Shown here: positions 9,266 through 17,527 of the stretch, one piece after another
Numbering within the stretch: the stretch's first letter is position 1
Layout of the letters: each line of letters opens with the position of its first letter
From: Clostridium_AB sp036639235
Lineage (GTDB): Bacteria > Bacillota > Clostridia > Clostridiales > Caloramatoraceae
NCBI RefSeq assembly: GCF_036639235.1
Contig: NZ_JAVWJB010000005.1
Coordinates: forward strand, 24,505-88,504
Length of the DNA: 64,000 bases
Direction: 5' to 3'
Translations under genes and position numbers: made by a program
Notes under the pieces: model-generated
The model's database searches: none
The model's input: only the letters and a program-made list of their open reading frames with translations
Told to the model about the DNA's origin: nothing

Positions 9266-9290
9266 AAAGGCTGATAATCTCAGCCTTTTT
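9264..9290. terminator. Bidirectional terminator (CYTH gene / AEC transporter gene)
   Basis: 11-bp stem AAAAAGGCTGA / TCAGCCTTTTT with a five-base loop between two convergent genes; it overlaps the CYTH stop codon. Confidence 0.92.
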
Positions 9291-9293
9291 CTT

Positions 9294-10199
9294 TTAAAAT
9301 AATAAAATTATAAGTGGAATTGTAAATGCCGACAAAATTGTTGTAATAACAGTTGCCTTAGATGCATACTGTACATCCCCATTATAAATCTGGGCAAAAG
9401 TAACCGTGTTAGCCGCAGCTGGCATAGCACATACAAGTACTGGTATTCCAAGAAGCATTGATGTAAATCCAAGCATCTTTAATATAAAAAACACCGTAAC
9501 TGGTATAGCAATCAGTCTTATAAATGAGGCGTAATAAAGAGTTAAATCACTAAAAACCTCTCTAAACTTAACTGTACATAGACTTACCCCTACAATTATC
9601 ATTGATAAAGGTGAGGTCATAGACCCTATTAAACTTATGGTTTCCCCAATTGCAAATGGTAGCTTAATTGAGAAAATAAACAGTATCATTCCAATAGTTA
9701 CTGATATAATTCCTGGGTTAATAATAGCCTTTTTAAAGTCTCTTCCATCTTTGCCCTTAAAAATCATAACTCCTACTGTCCATGCAAATACATTAAATCC
9801 AACGTTATAAATAGCAGTGTAGAAAATACCTTCACTTCCAAATACACTTCCTACAACGGGAAACCCTATAAATCCACAGTTTGAGAAAATAGTTATAAAT
9901 CTTAATACCTTCTGTATGTTTGGGCTGTTTTTTCTATATAATACAAAACTAATAACTGTTAATGCTAGGTGTATTACCATTGATATTATTAAAAGTGTTA
10001 CACCTGTATGGAACATCTCCTTTGAAAATTCAAATGAAAAAGATGATACTATCATAAATGGCAATGTTATATTAATTAGTATTTTAGATAGTCCATAATT
10101 AACCTCTTGTGTTATTATAGACTTCTTTCCCGCTACAAACCCTACTGCCATTACTAAGAATAGTATAAGGATTTGATTTAGTATGTTTGAGTATTCCAT
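9294..10199 (-). CDS. AEC (auxin efflux carrier) family transporter
   Basis: 301 residues with about ten hydrophobic segments in a five-plus-five arrangement. Family features: GFVAGKKSIITQEVNYGLSKILINITLPFMI at the N-terminal half-repeat, FSNCGFIGFPVVGSVFG in the middle, and VCAMPAAANTVTFAQIY near the C terminus. AEC carriers in Firmicutes export or import organic acids such as malate; substrate not determinable. A GGGGGC site precedes the ATG. It sits 16 bases after a phosphoesterase gene on the same strand. Confidence 0.88.
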   Translation of the reverse strand: MEYSNILNQILILFLVMAVGFVAGKKSIITQEVNYGLSKILINITLPFMIVSSFSFEFSKEMFHTGVTLLIISMVIHLALTVISFVLYRKNSPNIQKVLRFITIFSNCGFIGFPVVGSVFGSEGIFYTAIYNVGFNVFAWTVGVMIFKGKDGRDFKKAIINPGIISVTIGMILFIFSIKLPFAIGETISLIGSMTSPLSMIIVGVSLCTVKFREVFSDLTLYYASFIRLIAIPVTVFFILKMLGFTSMLLGIPVLVCAMPAAANTVTFAQIYNGDVQYASKATVITTILSAFTIPLIILLF

Positions 10200-10215
10200 A
10201 GTATTGCCCCCAAAA

Positions 10216-10899
10216 TTATTTAATTAATACCGGATCAAAATTAATTATATCTGCTGATGTACAAATATACTCAACAGAGTTATATATTCCATTAAAGCAA
10301 ATATTTTTAGCTGAGCTATGTATATGACCATAAATAACCTTTTCAATATTATATTTTTCAAGTATTTCTAAAAACTCTCTACACTTTGTGTATTTTGTAA
10401 TCGGCGGATAATGCATCATAACTATAATCTTATTAAAGCCTTTTTTAAGAGCGCTTTGAATAGACATCTCTAATCTAAGTAGCTCTCTTTTATAAACTGT
10501 TTCATTGTGCTCCTCTCCATCAAGTGCAATCCACCCTCTAGTTCCACATATAGCATAGTCATTCCATATATAATGTGTGTTTTGAATGAAGAATATATCA
10601 TCATAAAGATTATTTAGCTTTGAAATTGAAGACCACCAGTAGTCATGGTTTCCCTTTATTATTACCTTTTTACCAGGTAGCTTATGAATAAACTCTAAAT
10701 CTTTTAAGGCTTCATCAAGCTTCATACCCCAGGATATATCCCCTGCTATAAGTACAGTATCTTCTGGCTTTACTTTTTCTAACCAGTTTTTTTCTATTTT
10801 TTCGTAGTGTTCGCTCCATATATCTCCAAATACTCCCATAGGCTTATTACTGTCAAATGAAAGATGAAGATCTGATATTGCGTATATATTCAAGTACAT
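10216..10899 (-). CDS. Calcineurin-like metallophosphoesterase
   Basis: About 227 residues. Metal-binding motifs in order: ISDLHLSF near the start, LIAGDISWG near 50, IKGNHDYWW near 80, MMHYPP near 160 and VIYGHIHS near 190, the full dinuclear metallophosphoesterase set. Substrate unknown; cytoplasmic. The start is uncertain: ATG 10899, GTG 10902 and TTG 10893 (giving MNIYAISDLH, the usual beginning for this subfamily) are all close to the AGGA site. Followed closely by the AEC transporter gene. Confidence 0.88.
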   Translation of the reverse strand: MYLNIYAISDLHLSFDSNKPMGVFGDIWSEHYEKIEKNWLEKVKPEDTVLIAGDISWGMKLDEALKDLEFIHKLPGKKVIIKGNHDYWWSSISKLNNLYDDIFFIQNTHYIWNDYAICGTRGWIALDGEEHNETVYKRELLRLEMSIQSALKKGFNKIIVMMHYPPITKYTKCREFLEILEKYNIEKVIYGHIHSSAKNICFNGIYNSVEYICTSADIINFDPVLIK

Positions 10900-10972
10900 C
10901 ACTTCCTAATTCTATTATACTACTCTATTTATTTTATAATATTTTAGGCGATAATTTAATAGGTGATTTATT

Positions 10973-12757
10973 ATGTATGTAAAAAATATTAGTCAAATTC
11001 TTAATTTAAAAGGTGAACCTAGGGTAAATCTTAACAAAGATTCCTTTGTTTCTGGTAAAATTCTCACTTTATCCCAGGGAAAGGGAGTTGTTCAACTTAA
11101 CAATGGAACAATGCTACCCTCTGTGTTTATTATGGATGAAAATCTCCAAGAAAACAAAAATTATAGGTTTCAAGTAAAGGATTACTCTGAGGACAAAATA
11201 GTTCTTAAAGTTATACCAAACAATGAAGTAAAAGAATCCACTCCAACTGATATTAGTAAAATAGTAGAGAAACTAAATCTACCAAAGGATGTTGGACAAG
11301 ATATTATCTCAAAACTTATAAAATTTAGTGTGCCTGCTAAGGATGAAAATATACTTAATATATTTAATAACTATAATTTTATTAAGGAAGTTAGGACTCT
11401 TTCTAATCAAGATCTTTTAAATTTACTTAACAATTTAAGTTCCAGTAATTTTACTGAAAATAGTAAAGAATTTATTGCATTTAAAAACATGTTAAGTGTG
11501 TTTAATAATATTGACCTTGATTTTTTATCACTACTTGAACAGAATAATATTCCTGCTACCCTTGATAATATTAACAAAATGAAAGACTTTATAGATAAAC
11601 CATTAACTATAAATAATTTTATTAATGATGTATCAAATAGTAATCTTACAAAGTCACTAACAAGTGGCTTAGATGCTACATCCTTAGAAACACTATCAGC
11701 AAAACACAATATACCTTTATATAGCCTAAAAGCTATCTTAAGCTATATAGATGATAATAACGTTGATTTGTATAATATGTCTCCTAAAAATGCTGGAGAT
11801 ATTAAATCACTTATAGGGCAAAGTGATAACTTAAAAATATTTAATGTCTTAATGTCTTCCCTTAAAAACATTAATTTATTAATAAATCTTAATAGTAAAG
11901 ATGAAAGCACCATGGATACTTTAATAAAATCTCTAAGTAATAATTTAGGTATAACACCTGAAAAATCTTCACTAATTAATGTTAGTATTGCACTTAAGGA
12001 AAATCCTACTCTAACTAATATGCTTTTAAATAGTGATATTTCTAATAAAGATTTATTAAATTTAACACAGAAAATTATGAAAAATCCAATGCTTACAGAG
12101 TTTTCAGATGAATTCACTATTCTAAAAGAAGTTAATAAGGGAGCCTTACAAGATATTTTATCAGTTAAATATACTAGAACTGATAAACTTGAAAATCTAA
12201 TTATAAAGTCATTAACAGGCTTTATTGGTTCTAAAGAACCTATAAGTGGAAATGTACAAAATCTTTCAAATGCTATTAATATTTTAAAGGATAATCCAGA
12301 TATAATGTCTAAATTATCACATGGAAGTTTCCTTCCTTTAAGTGAAAATCTAGACATTAATAAAATGTTATCTTTAAATTATACCATGCTTAATTTTAAT
12401 TTTTTAGATAAACAAAATCTATATAAAAATAATATTATAATCAAAAATAAACATTCAGCAAAATATATAGATATAAATGATGTAAAACTATACATCTCCG
12501 TAGAATCAACAAACCTTGGACTTATTGAGGGTTATGTTTCTAAAAAATTTAACGATATTTCTATTAATTTAAAAGCTAATGATAATGCAATTAAACCTAT
12601 AAAAAATAAGCTATTTAGGCTTGAAAATAAGCTAAAAGATATGGGATATACAATAATTAATATTTCAATTGACCCTTCTAAAGAGAGTTCAGATATACTT
12701 AGCCTTTCTAGCTTTTTTAGTGATAGAACCTATACAGATTTGGATGTGAAGGCTTAA
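10973..12757 (+). CDS. FliK-like (YlqG-type) long helical protein next to an FlhB-tail gene
   Basis: 594 residues, very Asn/Leu/Ser-rich and mostly helical. The N-terminal part has a beta-rich segment (residues about 25-75), the middle is a long low-complexity helical region, and the C-terminal 100 residues form a compact domain ending LRLENKLKDMGY-like and ISIDPS segments, as in FliK hook-length-control C termini. The call rests mainly on position: its stop overlaps the start of an FlhB C-terminal homologue (TAATG), the same pairing as ylqG-ylqH of Bacillus. No other flagellar gene is nearby. No signal peptide. Confidence 0.55.
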   Translation: MYVKNISQILNLKGEPRVNLNKDSFVSGKILTLSQGKGVVQLNNGTMLPSVFIMDENLQENKNYRFQVKDYSEDKIVLKVIPNNEVKESTPTDISKIVEKLNLPKDVGQDIISKLIKFSVPAKDENILNIFNNYNFIKEVRTLSNQDLLNLLNNLSSSNFTENSKEFIAFKNMLSVFNNIDLDFLSLLEQNNIPATLDNINKMKDFIDKPLTINNFINDVSNSNLTKSLTSGLDATSLETLSAKHNIPLYSLKAILSYIDDNNVDLYNMSPKNAGDIKSLIGQSDNLKIFNVLMSSLKNINLLINLNSKDESTMDTLIKSLSNNLGITPEKSSLINVSIALKENPTLTNMLLNSDISNKDLLNLTQKIMKNPMLTEFSDEFTILKEVNKGALQDILSVKYTRTDKLENLIIKSLTGFIGSKEPISGNVQNLSNAINILKDNPDIMSKLSHGSFLPLSENLDINKMLSLNYTMLNFNFLDKQNLYKNNIIIKNKHSAKYIDINDVKLYISVESTNLGLIEGYVSKKFNDISINLKANDNAIKPIKNKLFRLENKLKDMGYTIINISIDPSKESSDILSLSSFFSDRTYTDLDVKA

Positions 12758-13005
12758 TGAGAAAAAAAGCAGCAGCAATAAAATACGAAAAAGGTCTTTC
12801 TGCTCCTGTAGTAACTGCTATGGGCTTTGGAGAGGTTGCTAAAAAAATAATAGATGTGGCTAATGAATCTAATATTCCTATTGTTGAAAATAGTGATATT
12901 GTAGATAATCTTGACCAGGATTCTATTGGAGAAAATATCCCAAGTGAACTTTATGAAATTGTAGCTGAAATCTTAGCTTATATTTACAGTATAGAAAATG
13001 ACTAA
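12757..13005 (+). CDS. Stand-alone FlhB/EscU-type cytoplasmic domain (YlqH-like)
   Basis: 82 residues equal to the part of FlhB downstream of its autocleavage site: KKAAAIKYEKGLSAPVVTAM, then AKKIIDVANESNIPIVEN, then IPSELYEIVAEILAYIYS. The membrane domain and the NPTH cleavage motif are absent, so this protein resembles the already-cleaved C-terminal fragment of the export-gate switch. In FlhB that fragment sets substrate specificity by contacting FliK. Here it is translationally coupled to a FliK-like gene. Its role without a flagellar locus is unknown. Confidence 0.85.
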   Translation: MRKKAAAIKYEKGLSAPVVTAMGFGEVAKKIIDVANESNIPIVENSDIVDNLDQDSIGENIPSELYEIVAEILAYIYSIEND

Positions 13006-13028
13006 AAAATTATAGGAAGGTGAATTAA

Positions 13029-13727
13029 ATGTCCCCTCAAAATAAACCTGACGTAAATTTTGAAGACTATATTTACAATAAAACTTACACTTGTCCATGC
13101 TGTGAAAATCAGTTTAAGTCAAGAACAGTAAGAAACGGTAAATTAAAAATAGTATCTAAGGATAGCGATCTTTTTCAAAGATGTGAACCATTTAATCCCA
13201 TTATTTATGACGTAGTTATATGTAATAAATGTGGTTATGCGGCAATGGGTAAAATATTTGAGAAAAAACTTCACAAGGATGAAATTATAGCAATAGCTAC
13301 TAAAATTACCCCTTCATATAAACACAGGGAGTATCCTAGTATCTATGATATAAATATAGGTATAGATAGATTAAAGCTTTCCCTAATAAGCTCTATGACC
13401 AAGGGTGCAAAGGCAAGCGAAGTAGGCTATACCTGTATAAAAATAGCTTGGCTATATAGACTCCTTGATGATAATGAAAGTGAAAATATTTTCATAGAAA
13501 ATGCTTATAATAAACTTAACGAAGCCTATAGTAAAGAAAACCCACCTATACTTGGAATGGATTACAATACTATAGTATACTTAGTAGCAGAACTAGCTCG
13601 AAAAACAGGGCGCCACTCAGAGGCATTAAAGTTATTTGGAATTATAATAACCAGCCCCTCTACTCCTAGTAGAATTAAGGAAATAGCTAAGGAGCAGCGT
13701 CACTTAATTACTGATACTGTAGAGTAA
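13029..13727 (+). CDS. DUF2225 family zinc-ribbon protein
   Basis: 232 residues. Two CxxC pairs, CPCC near residue 21 and CNKCGYAAMG near 68, form a likely zinc ribbon; the rest is helical with a TPR-like tail (residues about 120-225, EALKLFGIIITSP). This is the DUF2225 pattern. Cytoplasmic, function unknown. Preceded by AGGAAGG and 23 bases after the FlhB-tail gene, so it may belong to the same transcript. Confidence 0.8.
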   Translation: MSPQNKPDVNFEDYIYNKTYTCPCCENQFKSRTVRNGKLKIVSKDSDLFQRCEPFNPIIYDVVICNKCGYAAMGKIFEKKLHKDEIIAIATKITPSYKHREYPSIYDINIGIDRLKLSLISSMTKGAKASEVGYTCIKIAWLYRLLDDNESENIFIENAYNKLNEAYSKENPPILGMDYNTIVYLVAELARKTGRHSEALKLFGIIITSPSTPSRIKEIAKEQRHLITDTVE

Positions 13728-13740
13728 AAGGAGATTTGTT

Positions 13741-14708
13741 ATGAATAAGTATTCACTTAAAGCATCATTTGTGGCAAAGGAAATATCCTTGCCACTTATA
13801 TCCTATGATTTTAATATTAATAAGAAATTCAAATGGGAAGAGCCATTAGTGCTAGAACCACAAATGCTAACTGACATACTAGATAATGTTGAAAATAAAA
13901 GAGCTTACATATTCCACTTTGGAAGTATTGTAACATTTAATATGACAGAGGATGAAATGGCAAAGCTTATTAAATACCTTAATAGGCTAGATAAAAGTAT
14001 TATAACTAACAGTGTGTATTCTGAAGACTTTGAGGTTATTATTGATCCCTCAACTAATATGAGCCTTGCTTATAACTCACTAGTAACTAATAATCTACTT
14101 GATTTTCATCTATCAATACTTGCAACAGTACTTGGTAAGTCTATTGCACTTGAAAAAATTGAAAATGATATTGATGTACTAACAGATGATATTGAGCAAT
14201 TAATTGAACTTTTAGATAGAGGTAGCTTATCACTTAAAGATGAAAAGTTATCAAAAATTTCTGCTAAGGTACTTCGTAATAAATACCATACTATATCCTA
14301 TATTACTCTATTTGAAAAACCGGATATAGCCTGGGAAAACGAAGATGCNNNNNNNNNNNNNNNNNNNNNNNNNNNNNNNNNNNNNNNNNNNNNNNNNNNN
14401 NNNNNNNNNNNNNNNNNNNNNNNNNNNNNNNNNNNNNNNNNNNNNNNNTATCCTATATTACTCTATTTGAAAAACCGGATATAGCCTGGGAAAACGAAGA
14501 TGCAGAAAAACTCTTCCTAAAGGCTTCAGATTTATTTGAACTTGAAGATAGATATGATGTTATTAGACATAAGTCTGAAGTGCTTTTAGATGTTATAGAG
14601 ACCTTTTCAGACCTATCACATTCTAAACGTACAACTAGACTTGAATGGATAATTGTTATATTTATTATATTTGAAATTTTAACAACAATAATCAATGCAT
14701 TTAATTAA
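13741..14708 (+). CDS. DUF155/RMD1 family protein, interrupted by an assembly gap
   Basis: The gene is split by 100 N. Reading through them is out of frame (968 bases, not a multiple of three). If the 55-bp duplicated flank and the N run are removed, the gene is 813 bases and codes for 270 residues ending with a membrane helix after TTRLEW, as RMD1/DUF155 proteins do. N-terminal half holds the family segment RAYIFHFGSIVTFNM near residue 60 and SLAYNSLVTNNLL near 110. Family members in eukaryotes relate to mitochondria and the cytoskeleton; the bacterial role is unknown. AAGGAG precedes the ATG. Confidence 0.8.
14294..14503 (+). repeat. Perfect 55-bp duplication at both edges of the N gap
   Basis: Bases 14294-14348 and 14449-14503 are identical. 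The first copy ends at the last known base before the N run and the second begins at the first known base after it. This is the overlap of two contig ends and should be a single copy. Confidence 0.95.
14349..14448. other. Assembly gap of exactly 100 N
   Basis: A run of exactly 100 undetermined bases inside the DUF155 gene. The round size indicates a scaffolding placeholder, not a measured gap. Confidence 0.99.
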
Positions 14709-14712
14709 ATGA

Positions 14713-14740
14713 AATAGGCTGCCTTAGTAGGCAGCCTATT
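14713..14740. terminator. Bidirectional terminator (DUF155 gene / methyltransferase gene)
   Basis: 11-bp stem AATAGGCTGCC / GGCAGCCTATT with a six-base loop between convergent genes; AATTTTCTT follows on the plus strand and a shorter T run on the minus strand. Confidence 0.88.
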
Positions 14741-14750
14741 AATTTTCTTA

Positions 14751-15911
14751 TTAAAATGCTTCTATATAAGTTTCAAGTGATGGATATACTGAGAACATAT
14801 TCTTAATATTATGATAGTCACTATAAGCCTTCTCATTAAAATCACTTGTTTTAACTGCTCTTAAAAGAAGGTTCTTTGGAGTTTCTAGTGGTGATATATA
14901 CTCAACTGCTGAAACCTTATATCCATATGCTTCTAAAAGCAGACTTCTTAACGAATCTGTAAATACATCATTGAATCTAGCCTTAAATACTCCCTGCTTA
15001 AATAATGGTGAAAGTTCCCCGAATTGAATCTGAGGAAGTAATTCCTTATGACAACATGGTACACACATTAAAGCCTTAGCCTTAAGTCTAACCCCAAGCC
15101 CTAGTGCCATATCCGTTGCTGTATCACATGCATGTAAACTTAAAACAATATCTATATTTCTATCTGGTTCAAAGAAGTTCATATCCTCTTCGATAAACTC
15201 CATATTCTTGTATCCAAGGTTCTTTGCCATTTCCCTTGATGAATTAATAACATCCGGGTTTCTGTCTACTCCTATAAAGTAGCAATTTTTCTTCTTTACA
15301 TCTTTAATATAATAATTAAGTACAAATGTAAGATAAGACTTACCACATCCACAATCAAGTATTGTTATAGCATCATTACCTGTTGACACCTCATCTATCA
15401 TAGAATCAATAAGTTCTACAAAATGGTCAATTTGATTGTACTTTCTAATCATGTCGTTTTTGATTTTGCCTTCTTTAGTAAGTATTCCGATTTCCTTAAG
15501 CAGTCTATCAGCCTTGCCAACCTTAACGAAATAATTTCTCTTTAGAACCTGTGCAGTATTATTTTTAACTACATCTTTTTCCTTTTTAACCTCATCTACC
15601 TTGCGGGTCTTAACTTCTTTAGTGTTTGCAGTAACAATAGTTGCTGCTCCTCTTTCTTCTAGAACAAACTCAAGTTCATCATAGTTCATGGCCTCATTGC
15701 TTATAGCATCAGGTAAACTTCCTATACTTACATCCTTGCTTACCCCATTAAAATGAAGGGTCTTATTCTCTAAGTTATACTCTCCATTAAAACATTTAAG
15801 CCCTGTTTTAAATGTAAACTTAATTGAATTTATATAATCTATATTTTCTTCTATTCTTCCTGATAATCCCCATAAAATTAACTTTAACTTATCACATATA
15901 CCTTTATTCAC
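14751..15911 (-). CDS. Class I SAM-dependent methyltransferase (PF13679-type)
   Basis: 386 residues beginning at GTG 15911, with AGGAGG ten bases ahead. The C-terminal two thirds contain a Rossmann methyltransferase: motif I ILDCGCGKSYLTF near residue 183, YFIGVDRNPDVI, IEEDMNFF, then SLHACDTATDMAL and PCCHKEL. The SLHACD...PCCHK pair is typical of the PF13679 group that includes METTL25-like proteins. N-terminal 130 residues are a less conserved domain plus a charged Lys-rich linker. Substrate, probably RNA or protein, cannot be told from sequence. Confidence 0.85.
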   Translation of the reverse strand: MNKGICDKLKLILWGLSGRIEENIDYINSIKFTFKTGLKCFNGEYNLENKTLHFNGVSKDVSIGSLPDAISNEAMNYDELEFVLEERGAATIVTANTKEVKTRKVDEVKKEKDVVKNNTAQVLKRNYFVKVGKADRLLKEIGILTKEGKIKNDMIRKYNQIDHFVELIDSMIDEVSTGNDAITILDCGCGKSYLTFVLNYYIKDVKKKNCYFIGVDRNPDVINSSREMAKNLGYKNMEFIEEDMNFFEPDRNIDIVLSLHACDTATDMALGLGVRLKAKALMCVPCCHKELLPQIQFGELSPLFKQGVFKARFNDVFTDSLRSLLLEAYGYKVSAVEYISPLETPKNLLLRAVKTSDFNEKAYSDYHNIKNMFSVYPSLETYIEAF

Positions 15912-16042
15912 TTATAAATTACCTCCTAGTTAGGTCTAAAGATTATTATATATGCTTAGAAACTAATATTCAAATATATCCTATGAAATTTTTGCATTAT
16001 ATTGTAAAATTAATATTAAGCTTTATTTAGGAGGTAGAAATA

Positions 16043-16345
16043 ATGATTAGACACATTGTGATGTGGAAACTTAAAGATAATGCACTTTCATCATCTAAAA
16101 TAGAAAATGCAGTGAAACTTAAGAATTTACTTATTAATCTTAAACATGATATTAAAGAAATTAAATCAATATCCGTTAATGTTGACTCAAGTAATATTGA
16201 AGATAACTACGATATTATATTAACAGCTGATTTTGATTCATTTGAGGATCTTACTACATACCAAAACCACCCAAAACATGTTGAGGTAGCTAAGTTTGTA
16301 TCTGAAATAAGACTATCAAGGGCATGTATAGACTATAAAATATAA
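16043..16345 (+). CDS. Dabb (stress-responsive A/B barrel) family protein
   Basis: 100 residues, complete single domain. Starts IRHIVMWKLKD with the strand-turn pattern typical of Dabb proteins and has the conserved DFDSFEDLTTYQNHPKHVEV segment near residue 72. These small ferredoxin-like-fold proteins dimerise in the cytoplasm; biochemical roles vary from stress response to aldol-type cyclisation. Preceded by TAGGAGG, monocistronic, with its own terminator. Confidence 0.88.
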   Translation: MIRHIVMWKLKDNALSSSKIENAVKLKNLLINLKHDIKEIKSISVNVDSSNIEDNYDIILTADFDSFEDLTTYQNHPKHVEVAKFVSEIRLSRACIDYKI

Positions 16346-16373
16346 AAAGTAGTATTATTACAATACTACTTTT
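16345..16373 (+). terminator. Terminator after the Dabb gene
   Basis: 12-bp stem AAAAGTAGTATT / AATACTACTTTT with a short loop; the left arm begins at the end of the stop codon and a TTTATATTTT tract follows. Confidence 0.85.
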
Positions 16374-16439
16374 ATATTTTACTTAGTCTAGCCGTTAACT
16401 AAGTATGCGGGGATTATTTGTTGTATCCTATTTCTAAGT

Positions 16440-16844
16440 CTAGTCAATTTCCTCTATTCCTAAACCTGTTATAGAATTTTTATTTTCTCTTTCAAGTCCA
16501 AATAAAACCTTTACATTGCTTTTTTCTGAAATTTTATCAACTTCCTTTAAAAACTTCTCAATTTCATCATCCTTAAGCATTTTTGATAAATTATCAATTA
16601 AAATGATTTCAGTAGTTGAACTTTCATAACTAAGCTGTTCTACAACTGATGCTAAAACCCTTGAAGATAAAAACTCTATTTCAGATAAATCTAGAAACTT
16701 AATGTTATCATTTAAGTGGTTTTTAGCCTCATTACAGTTGCTAATATATATGATGTCTCCCTTTGATGAACTTGAAAGTTCGTTTGCAAGAGAAGCTACC
16801 TTCTTTGTCTTATCCTCTTTAAATATAAGTCCGTCTATTGTCAT
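16440..16844 (-). CDS. Hypothetical protein, possible degenerate ATPase-like fold
   Basis: 134 residues from ATG 16844 (AAGGAG at eight bases; an upstream in-frame GTG overlaps that site). It shows alternating strands and helices: DGLIFKEDKT, DIIYISNC, then a hydrophobic strand ending in Asp, TEIILIDNLSKM, and VKVLFGLER. The strand IILIDN looks like a Walker B, and the pattern recalls RecA/AAA-type cores, but no Walker A loop is present. I do not recognise the family. It precedes a universal-stress-type gene on the same strand by about 80 bases. Confidence 0.6.
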   Translation of the reverse strand: MTIDGLIFKEDKTKKVASLANELSSSSKGDIIYISNCNEAKNHLNDNIKFLDLSEIEFLSSRVLASVVEQLSYESSTTEIILIDNLSKMLKDDEIEKFLKEVDKISEKSNVKVLFGLERENKNSITGLGIEEID

Positions 16845-16914
16845 ATAACACACTCCTTAAGTAATATTCTTTATTATGTATATTAGCCTAAGGCTTTTAT
16901 TATTCCAAAAATAA

Positions 16915-16937
16915 AAAAGGAAGCAATGCTTCCTTTT
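16915..16937 (-). terminator. Terminator after the universal stress protein gene
   Basis: Stem AAAAGGAAG / CTTCCTTTT with loop CAATG; on the minus strand it is followed by a T run. Located just after the stop of the stress protein gene. Confidence 0.8.
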
Positions 16938-16938
16938 A

Positions 16939-17322
16939 TTACTTTGCTGGTATAATATGAAATTTTAAATCATTTGAACTTTCTTTTAGCATATCAACTA
17001 CACAATTCTTAGCTGACTTAGGTGGCTGACCTAAAACTATATGTCCAATTGACCTATCACGTGCAAACTCCTTAAGTGTATCAACAACATCATCACTTCT
17101 TAGTACTGTAAGCTCTGCACCTGCTTCCTTAGAAACATTAAACAAATACTGTAGTGCATCTGGTTCACTATCATTGTATAAGAAATTATCCCTTTCCCTA
17201 ACTACATGGATAACAAAAAGATCTGAACCAATTTCTTTTTTAAGTGCTGCTCCACTACTAATAAGTCTCTCACAAGTTTTTTGTTGAGTCACACATACCA
17301 TTATATTATCCCTATTAAACAT
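16939..17322 (-). CDS. Universal stress protein (UspA-like), KdpD-USP type
   Basis: 127 residues, one UspA alpha/beta domain. N-terminal strand NIMVCVTQQKTCERLISSGAALKK resembles the USP module of KdpD sensor kinases. Strands LFVIHVV and GHIVLGQPPKSAKNCVVDML follow; the last has a shortened nucleotide-binding loop compared with the G-2x-G-9x-G(S/T) motif, so ATP binding is doubtful. Cytoplasmic. No kdp genes are adjacent. Confidence 0.8.
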   Translation of the reverse strand: MFNRDNIMVCVTQQKTCERLISSGAALKKEIGSDLFVIHVVRERDNFLYNDSEPDALQYLFNVSKEAGAELTVLRSDDVVDTLKEFARDRSIGHIVLGQPPKSAKNCVVDMLKESSNDLKFHIIPAK

Positions 17323-17527
17323 CTACATAACCCCTTTCACGGGTATACCGAACATAATTAATTTATTAACTTCTAGATAATTGTATCAAAAATATTATTT
17401 TAATACAACGAAGGTAACAACATCTTAACCTTTCCTTATCATAAGTTTCAATACTATTTATATTGTTTAAAAGCGCTCTTCATGCATACTATGAACTAAT
17501 CCTAATATTTTTTAGTGAGGTATTGAT

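Noticed and set aside
11743..12357. 204-codon open frame on the strand opposite the FliK-like gene
   Set aside because: Lies wholly inside a coding gene, no ribosome site, composition explained by the AT-rich sense gene.
14349..14484. Reading frame continuing through the N run to a stop near 14484
   Set aside because: It is out of frame after the gap. The frame shift comes from the artificial 100 N and duplicated 55 bp.
16380..16439. Hairpin-like CTTAG/CTAAG segment between two convergent genes
   Set aside because: Short, imperfect and without a T run; not separable from chance.
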